A stretch of DNA of 64,000 nt from Schlegelella_A sp031360885 (lineage in GTDB: Bacteria > Pseudomonadota > Gammaproteobacteria > Burkholderiales > Burkholderiaceae_C): the NCBI GenBank assembly GCA_031360885.1, contig JANMCC010000094.1, positions 9,488 through 73,487 of the forward strand. The letters run 5' to 3'. Below the pieces are notes generated by a model. That model saw only the letters and a list, made by a program, of their open reading frames with translations, was not told where the DNA came from and did not search any database. The first letter of the stretch is position 1; every line of letters begins with the position of its first letter. The position numbers and the translations under genes were made by a program. Positions 25,526 through 34,376 of this stretch are shown here, piece after piece.

Positions 25526-28192
25526 ATGAAAACGAGCGTGATTGAAGTACGTGACATGTTGTCTGTGTTGAGTGTGCTCGGCGTCGAGAAGCGGATTGGC
25601 GAAGTGCCGGGTGTCGAAAGCGTCACCGTCAACTTCGCTGCGAAAACCGCGACCGTGCGCTATGACGAAACGCGGCTGGAAGTTGCCGACATCAAGTCGG
25701 ACGTTCGGCAGCGTGGGTTTGGCTCGGAGGATGAGCCGCAGGTCAAGAAGGCGGGCCACTCCGGGTCTGCGAGCAAACCGCTTGAGCAACCGCCACCACA
25801 CGCGACGCCAGCGGACGCCCGGGCCGAAGCTTCGCCGTCGTCAGCGACCGTGCCGAAGGATGCAGCGTCCGGCGACGTTGCCAAGCCGGCCGCCGTTGCC
25901 GCCGTGCCTGCAACAGCATCGGGCGATCCACCTGTCGGCGACACCTCGAATGCCGAAGAACCTGGGCCGATCGAGAGGGCGAGCGACTGGGTGCGCGCGA
26001 CGTTGACCGCGGCCGCCCCAAGCCCTCCCGCCGCCGGTCACTCCGGGCACGCAGACCACGCGTCACCTGGCCCGAGTTCTGCGATGTCGGCAGACATGGC
26101 GCACGAGATGGGCCATGGCGGCGCCGACATGGCAGCCATGGTGCGCGACATGCGCAATCGTTTCTGGATCTGTCTGATCTTTACGGTCCCTATCTTCGTC
26201 TATGCGCCGATGGGCGGAATGTGGTCGGCGCCGGCGCCGCCGTTCGGGCTCGACCTCGGTCTGTGGCTGTTCTTCTTCGCAAGCGCCGCCGTCCTGTATC
26301 CCAGCTGGCCCTTCTTCGTCTCCGCCTGGCGTGGCCTCAAGAAGGGCACGCTCGGGATGGCCGCGCTGATCGTGCTCAGCGTGGGGACCGGGTACCTGTT
26401 CAGTGTCGGCTCCACGTTCTTCTTCAAGGAAGGCGGCCAGTTCTTCGAAGCTGTTTCCGTGCTGCTGGTGTTCATCCTGCTCGGCCACTGGCTGGAAATG
26501 CGCGCCCGCGCGGGGGCGTCGTCGGCCATCAAGGCGCTGATGAACCTCACGCCGACGAAGGCCAACGTCATCCGCGAGGGCGTCGAGGTCGAGGTGCCGA
26601 CCGCGGCGGTCTTGGCGGGCGAGATCGTCGTGATCCGCCCGGGCAACAAGATCCCGGTCGACGGCACGGTGGAGAGCGGTGAATCGCTGGTCGATGAGTC
26701 GATGCTGACCGGCGAGTCGATGCCGGTGCAGAAGGGGCCGGGGGCAACGGTGGTCGGCGCGACCATCAACAAGAGTGGCAGCTTTCGCTACAAGGCGACC
26801 AAGGTCGGGGCCGATTCGGCGCTGGCGCAGATCGTCAAACTCGTGCAGGAAGCGCAGAACTCCAAAGCGCCGGCACAACTCCTGGCCGACAAGGCGGCGC
26901 AGTGGCTGGTCATCGTTGCGATCGTCATCGGCCTCTCGACGTTCGGCGTCTGGTTCTGGTGGATCGGACAACCGCTGCTGTTCGCCGTCACCATGACCAT
27001 CACGGTGTTCGTGATCGCCTGTCCGGATGCCCTGGGTCTTGCGACGCCGATGGCGATCATGGTCAGCACCGGACTGGGCGCGACGAACGGCATCTTGTTC
27101 AAGAACGCGTCGGCGCTCGAGGATGCGACGAAGCTCGACATCATCGTCTTCGACAAGACCGGCACGTTGACTGTCGGCCAACCCGAGGTCGTGGAGATCG
27201 CGACGGCGGATGGGGTCACCGAGGACGTGGTGTTGACCGCCGCAGCGGCTGTTGAGCAGGGTTCGGCCCACCCGCTCGCCCAGGCGATCGTGCGCCGGGC
27301 AGCGAAGCTGACGATCGTGCCGCCCACGGGCTTCAAAAGCCTCGACGGGATGGGCGCGCAAGCAGAGACCGCGGGTGGAACCGTGTTTCTGGGCAACCGG
27401 TTGCTGATGGACACGCAACAGATCGCGCTCGGCCGTCTGGAGGCCGATGCCACCCGCCTGCAGGGGGACGGCCGCACGGTGGTCCACGTGTCTCAGGCCG
27501 GTCGCGTGATCGGCCTCATTGCCATCGCCGATGCGATCAGGCCCACGTCGAAGGCCGCGATTGCCAAGTTGCGTGAGCGAAAGATTCAGGTGGTCATGCT
27601 CACTGGCGACAACGCGGCCACGGCCAAGCGCATCGCAGCCGATCTCGGCATCGACACGGTTCTGGCGGACGTGTTGCCGGCACAGAAGGCGGCGAAGATC
27701 AAGGAACTGCAAGCCACCGGAAAAAAGGTCGGGATGGTGGGCGACGGCGTCAACGACGCCCCCGCCCTCACCCAGGCCAACGTGGGATTCGCGATCGGCG
27801 CAGGCACCGATGTCGCGATGGAAAGCGCCGACGTCGTGCTGATGAAAAGCGACCCGTACGACATCGTCGGGGCGATCGAACTGTCTCGCGCGACTCTTCG
27901 AAAGATGCATCAGAACCTGTGGTGGGCGGTGGGCTACAACACGGTCGCGTTCCCGCTGGCCGCGGGCGTCTTGTTTCCCTTCGTGCTCAGTCCGGAGGTC
28001 GCTGCGCTGTCGATGTCCGGCAGCACCCTCGTGGTGGCGATCAACGCCCTTCTGCTCAAGCGCACGAAGCTGGCTGGCATCCGCCGGCCCGGCGAGTCAG
28101 CTGCACCCGGGGCGCCAGACGGCGCGATCATGGCTGCACCCGCCCGGGTGCCGCCGATGCCTCCGAAGGCACAGCAGCGAGCGCCGACTTAG
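25526..28192 (+). CDS. P1B-type ATPase, CopB-like, with CPD membrane motif
   Basis: The 888-residue protein starts with an HMA-like domain (residues 1-65) lacking both cysteines. A long Ala/Pro-rich linker with His and Met (HSGHADHAS, MAHEMGHGGADM) follows, then a P1B core. TGES, DKTGTLT, SAHPLAQAI, MLTGDNAATAKR and VGDGVNDAP are all intact. The transmembrane metal motif reads IACPDALGLATP: CPD instead of CPC, CPH or SPC. Later helices (GYNTVAFPLAAGVL, MSGSTLVVAINALLLKR) are most like the CopB/P1B-3 group. It should be an active pump, but the transported ion is unknown. It follows its SxxS partner gene on the same strand. Confidence 0.9.
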   Translation: MKTSVIEVRDMLSVLSVLGVEKRIGEVPGVESVTVNFAAKTATVRYDETRLEVADIKSDVRQRGFGSEDEPQVKKAGHSGSASKPLEQPPPHATPADARAEASPSSATVPKDAASGDVAKPAAVAAVPATASGDPPVGDTSNAEEPGPIERASDWVRATLTAAAPSPPAAGHSGHADHASPGPSSAMSADMAHEMGHGGADMAAMVRDMRNRFWICLIFTVPIFVYAPMGGMWSAPAPPFGLDLGLWLFFFASAAVLYPSWPFFVSAWRGLKKGTLGMAALIVLSVGTGYLFSVGSTFFFKEGGQFFEAVSVLLVFILLGHWLEMRARAGASSAIKALMNLTPTKANVIREGVEVEVPTAAVLAGEIVVIRPGNKIPVDGTVESGESLVDESMLTGESMPVQKGPGATVVGATINKSGSFRYKATKVGADSALAQIVKLVQEAQNSKAPAQLLADKAAQWLVIVAIVIGLSTFGVWFWWIGQPLLFAVTMTITVFVIACPDALGLATPMAIMVSTGLGATNGILFKNASALEDATKLDIIVFDKTGTLTVGQPEVVEIATADGVTEDVVLTAAAAVEQGSAHPLAQAIVRRAAKLTIVPPTGFKSLDGMGAQAETAGGTVFLGNRLLMDTQQIALGRLEADATRLQGDGRTVVHVSQAGRVIGLIAIADAIRPTSKAAIAKLRERKIQVVMLTGDNAATAKRIAADLGIDTVLADVLPAQKAAKIKELQATGKKVGMVGDGVNDAPALTQANVGFAIGAGTDVAMESADVVLMKSDPYDIVGAIELSRATLRKMHQNLWWAVGYNTVAFPLAAGVLFPFVLSPEVAALSMSGSTLVVAINALLLKRTKLAGIRRPGESAAPGAPDGAIMAAPARVPPMPPKAQQRAPT

Positions 28193-28220
28193 ACCTCTCA
28201 CGGAATGCGGGAAGATAGTA

Positions 28221-28835
28221 ATGGCTGCGGAATTCGACATGAAGAAGGTCACAACGCCGCTCTTGCTTCACATGCTCCGCGAGGAACTGCGATTCCCGAG
28301 AGTGTTCCTTCTGCTGCGCAAGCTCACCGTGAGTCGATTCAAGAAGACGATCGACAAGCGTTTCCCTCCCGAATTGATCGATCTGGCCGCGTTGCCACTC
28401 TGGGTCTACATCGGCCTCAAGGAAAAGATCGGCCAACGCAGGGCATTCGAGGTCATGCGCGTCGCCTTGTTGACCGGCGGCACGGCTGCGCAGAATCTGC
28501 AGTTCGATACCGTCCACAAGGAGCGGACGTTTGTCAACTTCGCCGATCTGGAGATCGAGAACAACCGCGGTGGCCTGGTCCGCTGGAACACGATGCAGAT
28601 CGTGGAGCGAACACCGCGGCGTTTCGAGATCAGGATTACGCGCTGCATGTTCCACGAGCTGGCAACTTCCCTCGGCCTTCCCGAGTTGACGCCCGTCGTC
28701 TGCCAGATCGACAACGCGATGTTCAGCTCGTACCTGCCGGACGAGATGACGTTCGATCGAGGCGGCCTCGGACGCCGGATCGCCGATGGCCAGCGCGAAT
28801 GCAACTTCGTCTGGGAATTGCGTCAGGCGGCTTGA
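28221..28835 (+). CDS. ATC-hydrolase-family protein
   Basis: The 204-residue protein resembles the L-2-amino-thiazoline-4-carboxylic acid hydrolase family (PF14196). The C-terminal half carries the typical pattern ITRCMFHELATSLGLPELTP, then a Cys-containing stretch VVCQIDNAMF and the ending RRIADGQRECNFVWE. Members mostly have unknown substrates. The start codon follows the ATPase stop by 28 bp, so it may be in the same transcript. Confidence 0.75.
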   Translation: MAAEFDMKKVTTPLLLHMLREELRFPRVFLLLRKLTVSRFKKTIDKRFPPELIDLAALPLWVYIGLKEKIGQRRAFEVMRVALLTGGTAAQNLQFDTVHKERTFVNFADLEIENNRGGLVRWNTMQIVERTPRRFEIRITRCMFHELATSLGLPELTPVVCQIDNAMFSSYLPDEMTFDRGGLGRRIADGQRECNFVWELRQAA

Positions 28836-28854
28836 CCGCCGGCCGCGAACCGCC

Positions 28855-29370
28855 ATGTCGGACCGATCGTTTCCTCGTCACGATGAGAGCACCGCTCAGG
28901 CACATGCGCCGATCGACGTGGTCTTCGCCTATCTGGACGACCCCGCCGCCTTGTCCGCGCACATGGGCAAGTCTTCAATGATGATGATGGGCTCGAAGAT
29001 GTCGACGGAACTCGACGCCGGCGGCGGTCGCGTGATCGGATCAAGGATTCGAATGCACGGGAGCGTGATGGGCATTCCCGTTTCGCTCGAGGAAGCAGTC
29101 ATCGAGCGCCAGCCTCCGCGAAGAAAGCTCTGGGAGACCGTCGGAAATCCGCGGCTTCTGGTCCTGGCGCACTACCGCATGGGCTTCGAGCTCACGCCCC
29201 GCGGCGATTCGTCGCTGGTGCGTGTTTTCATTGACTACAGCTTGCCGACGACCGCGCCGCAATCGTGGCTTGGCGGCCTGCTCGGTGGCGTGTACGCACG
29301 CTGGTGCACGAAGCAGATGGCTGACGGCGCCGCCGGACATTTCGCCTCCACCAGGACCGAATGCGCATGA
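28855..29370 (+). CDS. SRPBCC-fold protein
   Basis: The 171-residue protein has a START/SRPBCC-like layout: an N-terminal HAPIDVVFAYLDDPAALSAH, a central beta-rich part (GSRIRMHGSVMGIPVSLEEA) and a C-terminal helix. Such proteins bind small hydrophobic ligands. A run of Met (SSMMMMGSKM) is unusual but its meaning is unknown. The start lies 20 bp after the ATC-hydrolase-like gene. Confidence 0.7.
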   Translation: MSDRSFPRHDESTAQAHAPIDVVFAYLDDPAALSAHMGKSSMMMMGSKMSTELDAGGGRVIGSRIRMHGSVMGIPVSLEEAVIERQPPRRKLWETVGNPRLLVLAHYRMGFELTPRGDSSLVRVFIDYSLPTTAPQSWLGGLLGGVYARWCTKQMADGAAGHFASTRTECA

Positions 29371-29640
29371 ACGCGTCACCGCGTCACTCGGATGCAGCCG
29401 GGGAGCCGATGACATTTCCGGTCGGCTATCACAGCCTCCATCCCGACCCCGGCATGGACTTCCAGATGAACCGCTGGTTCGGATGGATGGGCGAGCCCGA
29501 CATGCCGGAGGAGATGCGGAGAGTCGCTCCGCGCATCGTGACTTGCGGCGACTGGAAGCGAGAGTTCATTGCGCTTGCAGAGCTTGCTGCTGAGCAAGGT
29601 CGAGTCCTCAAAGCGGCGTTCTATTGGCGATCCGCCGCGC
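29361..29640 (+). pseudogene. N-terminal fragment of an alpha/beta hydrolase
   Basis: The frame from 29361, overlapping the SRPBCC gene, gives YHSLHPDPGMDFQMNRWFGW, PEEMRRVAPRIVTCGDWKRE and GRVLKAAFYWRSAA. This is the cap-forming N-terminus of a family of alpha/beta hydrolases. From about 29640 the frame runs on to 29843 but no longer resembles the family, because the following bases hold the middle of the same kind of protein on the opposite strand. Confidence 0.75.
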
Positions 29641-29820
29641 GACCCGGGGTTCCAACGCCGCGGCGCGCAGGGCGAGGCATCCGCCTAGCCACAGACCCAC
29701 CAGTGCCACCCGCTCGACTTCGAAATGGTCGAGGGCAGCGCCTACCGGCTTGTGCCAGTCGGCGGTCATCGGCAACCCTGCTTCGTCGATCGTGCCTCCC
29801 TGGTGCCCACCCAGGTTTCG
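29600..29820 (-). pseudogene. Inverted middle fragment of the same alpha/beta hydrolase
   Basis: On the minus strand this segment reads continuously GGHQGGTIDEAGLPMTADW, then HKPVGAALDHFEVERVALVG and LWLGGCLALRAAALEPRVAR, before a stop near 29608. These are the oxyanion, helix and nucleophile-elbow regions that should follow the plus-strand N-terminal fragment. The nucleophile motif G-x-S-x-G has become G-L-W-L-G, so even uninverted it would be inactive. The last residues overlap the plus-strand fragment's end. The arrangement implies a local inversion with loss of about 80 codons in between and of the C-terminus. Confidence 0.75.
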
Positions 29821-29847
29821 CGCAAGCCTGCCAAGAGCGGTAGTCGC

Positions 29848-30126
29848 ATGACGCGATTCAAGCCATTTTCAGCGGCCGCCACCGGCTTCCGGAAGCATGC
29901 GCGGGGCGCCTTCCCGGCTGTGACCGTAGCCGGGATCGGTTCCATCGGGTTGATGGTGGTCGTCAACTTCCTCATCGACTCGGATTTCAAGTGGTTGCTC
30001 TTCGGCTTTGCCCTGCCCTGGGTCTGCGCACTGGTCCTTTACCGCTTTGAATCAGGCAGCAACCACGTCATCGAAATCTCCCGCGCCAGCGATCTCGTCG
30101 AGCCGCCATCGCGAGCAAAGCGATGA
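29848..30126 (+). CDS. Small two-helix membrane protein, hypothetical
   Basis: The 92-residue protein has two hydrophobic segments (VTVAGIGSIGLMVVVNFLI and KWLLFGFALPWVCALVLY) with a basic N-terminus (MTRFKPFSAAATGFRKHARG). No family was recognised. Its stop overlaps the ATG of the following MFS gene, so the two are translated together and may work together. Confidence 0.55.
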   Translation: MTRFKPFSAAATGFRKHARGAFPAVTVAGIGSIGLMVVVNFLIDSDFKWLLFGFALPWVCALVLYRFESGSNHVIEISRASDLVEPPSRAKR

Positions 30127-31385
30127 CGTCGACCGCCGGCGTTCCTGCCCTCACACCGTCGGCTGAGGCCGACAGCCTGAGGCCCGTGCAGTTGACATGG
30201 CTTGCGGCGGCTGTGTTTGTCGTCTCTGCGGGCTTCGGGGCGCTCCTGCCCTTGCTTCCGGGCTGGCTCGCTCAAATGCTCCCAGGTGCGACTGCGCTGA
30301 CTATCGCTCGGCACGTCGGATTTCTCAGCGGCATCTATACGGCCGGAGTGCTTGTGGGAGCGCCGCTTTGGGGACTGATCGCCGATCGTGTCGGGCTCGG
30401 ACAGGTCCTGATCGTCGGGCTGGTCGGCTATGTCGCGAGCCTCATCCTGGTTCTCCTGCCGGGCTTCGACACCATCTACGCGATCTATGCACTGCGTGCA
30501 ATGACCGGCTTCTTTGTTGCAGCCGTCATCCCGGTTGTTTCCGCCCTGGTGGCCGAGCACACCCCGGAGGGAAAGCGAGCGCGCCGGTTTGCGTGGCTCG
30601 GCGCAATGTCGCTGCTGGGCTTTCTGTTCGGACCTGGATTGAACGCGATGGCCGGCTGGTCCGCAACTCTGGTGGTCGACGGCGGAATCGTTACTCCCGC
30701 ACTGTCGGCGCGCATCGTGATCGTGATATCGGCGTTGCTCGGTGCCGCAGCGATGCTGGGGCTTGCACGGACGCTACCGGAAGTCTCCAAACCGCTGTCA
30801 CACAGGCAAACGGTTCCGGCGAATCCGGGCATCGCTCGATTTGTCGCGTTGTGCTGGCTCAGCGGCGCCGTGACCTTCGTCCTTGCCGGTTTCGAGCTCG
30901 GCATCGTGTTGCAGGGACAGGAGCACGCCGACGTGTCGACGCGCCAGGTCGCGATGATGTTCGCGGAGTGCAGCCTCGTGATGCTGGGCGTCAACGCCGT
31001 GCTTTTCTTCACAGCTCTGCTGGAGAAGGCTGCCGCGAGCCAGCTCGTGGGCGTTGGGCTGATCCTTGCCATCGCCGGATTGGCCGTGCTGGCCGGGCAC
31101 CGCTCCGAAACGTGGGTGTACGTCGGCATCAGTCTTACCTCTGCGGGGACAGGCCTGGTGCTGCCGGTGATCGCCTACCTCGCCTCTGGCACGTCCCCAC
31201 AACGCCTCGGTACGACGATGGGCGGTCTGGCCGCTGCAGCGGGCCTGGGGCAGACGCTGGGATCCGCCATCGGCGGTTGGCTCTTCGGCGCTGCAGGTCA
31301 GTGGGCGTTTGGCTGGCTGATTCTGCCGTTGATCGCTGTGGTGCTCGTGCTGCTTGCGAGACCCGGATGGCCATTGGCCCATTGA
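30123..31385 (+). CDS. MFS transporter
   Basis: The 420-residue protein has 12 predicted membrane helices. An MFS loop motif is seen at GAPLWGLIADRVGLGQVL, and the second half begins near RFVALCWLSGAVTFV. It looks like a TetA/multidrug-type exporter, but the substrate is not evident. ATG overlaps the stop of the small membrane gene (ATGA). Confidence 0.85.
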   Translation: MTSTAGVPALTPSAEADSLRPVQLTWLAAAVFVVSAGFGALLPLLPGWLAQMLPGATALTIARHVGFLSGIYTAGVLVGAPLWGLIADRVGLGQVLIVGLVGYVASLILVLLPGFDTIYAIYALRAMTGFFVAAVIPVVSALVAEHTPEGKRARRFAWLGAMSLLGFLFGPGLNAMAGWSATLVVDGGIVTPALSARIVIVISALLGAAAMLGLARTLPEVSKPLSHRQTVPANPGIARFVALCWLSGAVTFVLAGFELGIVLQGQEHADVSTRQVAMMFAECSLVMLGVNAVLFFTALLEKAAASQLVGVGLILAIAGLAVLAGHRSETWVYVGISLTSAGTGLVLPVIAYLASGTSPQRLGTTMGGLAAAAGLGQTLGSAIGGWLFGAAGQWAFGWLILPLIAVVLVLLARPGWPLAH

Positions 31386-31459
31386 TCTACCTCGTATCTG
31401 ACCGGCGCCATGTCCCGGCTGATGGCTGTTTCGGAGAACTATCCGAACCGGCGCGCGAA

Positions 31460-31794
31460 TCAAGCATTCCGAGACCTGCAGGCGTAGCAGGAACGTGACG
31501 CTGCGCTCGTTTCCGTCGAATCTGACCGGGATGCTTGATGTGCTTCGGCGAGCGCTTTCACCTGTCGGCTCGGTCGCCGGCGGCTCTGCCACAAACCTAC
31601 CGGCTCGATCTCGGGAATCGAGAACCCGAGATCGCGCGACTGCCGGATGAATCGCAGCGTGTGCACGTCAGTCCCGTCGTACTGCCGGCAGCCGGCTTCG
31701 GTCCGGGTTGCCGCAGGCAACAGGCCCACCTGCTCGTAGTGGCGAATCATCTTCGCCGGGACGCCAGACGCTTTCGCCGCTCACCGATGTTCAT
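31460..31794 (-). pseudogene. Frameshifted and truncated CueR-like MerR regulator
   Basis: The gene starts at ATG 31794 (MNIGE) but a one-base loss at codon 6 puts the rest, AKASGVPAKMIRHYEQVGLL, in another frame. From there it reads as a normal MerR helix-turn-helix (RQYDGTDVHTLRFIRQSRDL, RRRPSRQVKALAEAH). After AEAH the family resemblance ends, so the dimerisation helix and the C-terminal Cys ligands are missing. It lies 17 bp downstream of copA on the same strand, the order in which copA and cueR are often found. It is probably non-functional. Confidence 0.75.
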
Positions 31795-31811
31795 GCCTTG
31801 GATGTGCGCTC

Positions 31812-34262
31812 CTAGACATGCATTGGCTCCGGCTGCCCGGTCTGCGCCCGGGAAAGCTTTGCTCCTCCGACCTTCCCATCTGGTCGCCAGCGGCGCAGCA
31901 AGAGTGCATTCGAGACGACGCTGACGCTGCTGAAGGCCATGGTCGCCCCGGCAATCACCGGGTTCAGGAGACCGAAGGCGGCGAGCGGGATTCCGAGCAC
32001 GTTGTAGGCGAAGGCCCAGACAAGGTTCTGCTTGATCTTCGAGTAGGTTCGACGCGATACGTCGAGAGAGTCGGCGACGAGCCGCGGATCACCTCGCATG
32101 AGCGTGATTCCCGCAGCAGCCATCGCGACGTCTGTGCCGGTCGACATGGCGATGCCGACATCCGCAGCCGCAAGGGCGGGAGCGTCGTTGATGCCATCGC
32201 CCACCATGGCGACCACCTTGCCGGACGCACGCAACTCCTGGACGATGGCTGCCTTGTCGCCGGGAAGCACCTCAGCGCGGAATTCCCGGATGCCCAGGGC
32301 TCTGGCGACCATCGCGGCACTGCCGCGGTTGTCACCTGTGAGCATGATGGTTTCGATGCCCAGGCCTTGCAGACGCGCGATGGCGTCGCGCGCAGAGGCT
32401 TTCGGCGAGTCGCCAAAAGCCATCAGCCCAAGAAGGTTCGCCTTGCTGTCCTCTTTGCGGACGAGCCAGGAGACGGTTCGGCCCTCGTGTTCGAGGCGGT
32501 CCGCTTCAGCCGCGAGAGCGCTTGTATCGACATCCAACTCGCGCAGTAGCCGGCTACTCCCCAGCACCAGGGCGTCACCACGCACCTTCGCCTCAACGCC
32601 TCGACCAGGCAAAGCCTTCGGTACCTCGGCCGTCGGGACGGACAAGCCTTCGTCACGCACCTGGTCCATGACTGCATGAGCCAAGGGATGCTCGCTGGTC
32701 CTTTGCAGCGCCGCCGCGAGACTCAGCACTTCGTTTCTCGTTCGGCCCGGCGCCGGCAGAACCGCAACGAGAGAAGGCCGGCCCTCTGTCAAGGTCCCGG
32801 TCTTGTCGAAGACGACCGTGGTCACCGAGTGCGCCATTTCGAGCGCCTCGGCGTCCTTGATGAGGATGCCGTGCTGGGCCGCCACGCCGGTACCCGCCAT
32901 GATGGCCGTTGGAGTGGCCAGGCCCAGGGCGCAGGGGCAGGCAATGACGAGCACCGCCACCGCATTGATGACCGCCTGCTCCCAGTTCCCGTTGAACGCT
33001 ACCCATCCCAGGAACGTCAGCAGGGCAATGCCGAGCACGACGGGCACGAAAACGGCGCTGACGCGATCGACGATGCGCTGGATGGGGGCTTTCGCGGCCT
33101 GCGCGGACTCGACCATCCGGATGATGCGTGCGAGCGTCGTTTCCGCGCCCACGGCCAGCGTCTTGACCGTCAAGGCGCCCTCGGCATTGATGGCGCCACC
33201 GGTCACCTTGTCGCCAGGCCCTTTTGCGACCGGTAAGCTCTCGCCCGTGATGAGCGACTCGTCGACGTGACTGCGGCCTTCGGCGACTTCGCCGTCGGTC
33301 GCCACGCGCTCACCCGGCCGGACGAGAACCATGTCGCCGACCGCGACCTGCTCGACCGGCACGTCGACATCGACACCATCACGGCGAACCCGGGCGGTCG
33401 CGGGCCGCAGGGCGTTCAACGCCCGGATCGCGTCTGTCGTCTGTCGCTTGGCCCGGCCCTCCAACCACTTGCCTAGCAGTACCAAAGTGATGACTGCGGC
33501 CGAAGCCTCGAAGTACAAATGCGGCATGCCACCATCGGCGTGACGAAACAGCAGATTCACCGAAAGACCGTACGCCGCCGAGGTGCCGAGCGCGACCAAG
33601 AGGTCCATGTTGCCCGCCCCTGCCCGCACTGCCTTCCAGCCGGCGCGATAGAAGCGCCAGCCCAACCAGAATTGCACTGGTGTGGCGAGGGCGAGTTGCA
33701 ACCCTCCATCGAGCATCCAGTGAACGCCGAACAACTGGAGCAGCATCGGAGTGATCAGAGGGATGCTCAACACGGCGCTCAGCACCACCGGCCACCATTC
33801 GGGCCATCGCTTCCTGTCTTGCGGCCTGGCGTCGAGAACATCGATAGCCGAATAGCCAGCCTTTTCTACCGCCGAACGCAGGGCGGCGGTAGGCACGCTC
33901 GGCAGTGCGCGGACCGTCGCTCGCTCGGTAGCCAGGTTCACCGACGCGGACAACACGCCTGGCGCCTTCATCAACGCCTTCTCGACCCGGCCGACGCAGG
34001 AGGCACAGGTCATGCCTTCGATTTTCAGCACCACTTGGCGCGTGGCAACGTCGTAACCCGCCTTGCCGACCGCGGCGACCAGCGCTGCGGTGCTCACTGA
34101 TGCATCGGCGCTGACGGTCGCTTGCTCGGTAGCCAGGTTGACGCTGACATTCGTAACTCCGGAAACGGACTTCAGAGTCTTCTCGACGCGCAACACGCAG
34201 GAGGCACAGGTCATCCCTGCAATTTGCAGCGTGGTGCCGAGCGGAGCTGGGTTCTTGTTCAT
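31812..34262 (-). CDS. copA: Copper-exporting P1B-1 ATPase CopA
   Basis: The 816-residue protein has two N-terminal HMA domains, each with GMTCASC (about residues 14-20 and 87-93), then the P1B membrane core. TGES, IACPCALGLATP, VVFDKTGTLTEG, SEHPLAHAV, MLTGDNRGSA and VGDGINDAPAL are all intact. YN in helix 7 and the MAFSSVSVVSNALLLRR ending are those of Cu(I) exporters. It pumps cytosolic Cu(I) or Ag(I) to the periplasm. A MerR/CueR-type promoter lies just upstream and copZ is divergent. Confidence 0.96.
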   Translation of the reverse strand: MNKNPAPLGTTLQIAGMTCASCVLRVEKTLKSVSGVTNVSVNLATEQATVSADASVSTAALVAAVGKAGYDVATRQVVLKIEGMTCASCVGRVEKALMKAPGVLSASVNLATERATVRALPSVPTAALRSAVEKAGYSAIDVLDARPQDRKRWPEWWPVVLSAVLSIPLITPMLLQLFGVHWMLDGGLQLALATPVQFWLGWRFYRAGWKAVRAGAGNMDLLVALGTSAAYGLSVNLLFRHADGGMPHLYFEASAAVITLVLLGKWLEGRAKRQTTDAIRALNALRPATARVRRDGVDVDVPVEQVAVGDMVLVRPGERVATDGEVAEGRSHVDESLITGESLPVAKGPGDKVTGGAINAEGALTVKTLAVGAETTLARIIRMVESAQAAKAPIQRIVDRVSAVFVPVVLGIALLTFLGWVAFNGNWEQAVINAVAVLVIACPCALGLATPTAIMAGTGVAAQHGILIKDAEALEMAHSVTTVVFDKTGTLTEGRPSLVAVLPAPGRTRNEVLSLAAALQRTSEHPLAHAVMDQVRDEGLSVPTAEVPKALPGRGVEAKVRGDALVLGSSRLLRELDVDTSALAAEADRLEHEGRTVSWLVRKEDSKANLLGLMAFGDSPKASARDAIARLQGLGIETIMLTGDNRGSAAMVARALGIREFRAEVLPGDKAAIVQELRASGKVVAMVGDGINDAPALAAADVGIAMSTGTDVAMAAAGITLMRGDPRLVADSLDVSRRTYSKIKQNLVWAFAYNVLGIPLAAFGLLNPVIAGATMAFSSVSVVSNALLLRRWRPDGKVGGAKLSRAQTGQPEPMHV

Positions 34263-34295
34263 CTTGACTTCGACCTTGCCTGATTCGTACGCGGC

Positions 34296-34326
34296 ATCCT
34301 GTCGGTTCCCACGATGGGAAGGTCAA
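34296..34326 (-). promoter_or_regulatory. CueR/MerR-type promoter of copA
   Basis: On the minus strand TTGACC (34326-34321) and CAGGAT (34301-34296) are separated by 19 nt. In the spacer is the inverted repeat TTCCCATCGTGGGAA. The over-long spacer with a dyad is the hallmark of MerR-family activation. The promoter points at copA, whose ATG is 34 bp further. Confidence 0.75.
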
Positions 34327-34376
34327 TCGCGTTCTCGTAGCAACCACGTTGCAAACAAGGTCAATTCTCGGGCCGC

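Noticed and set aside
26063..27910. 615-codon minus-strand frame opposite the CPD ATPase
   Set aside because: It is a shadow of the intact ATPase with biased Arg/His/Asp composition and no recognisable domain.
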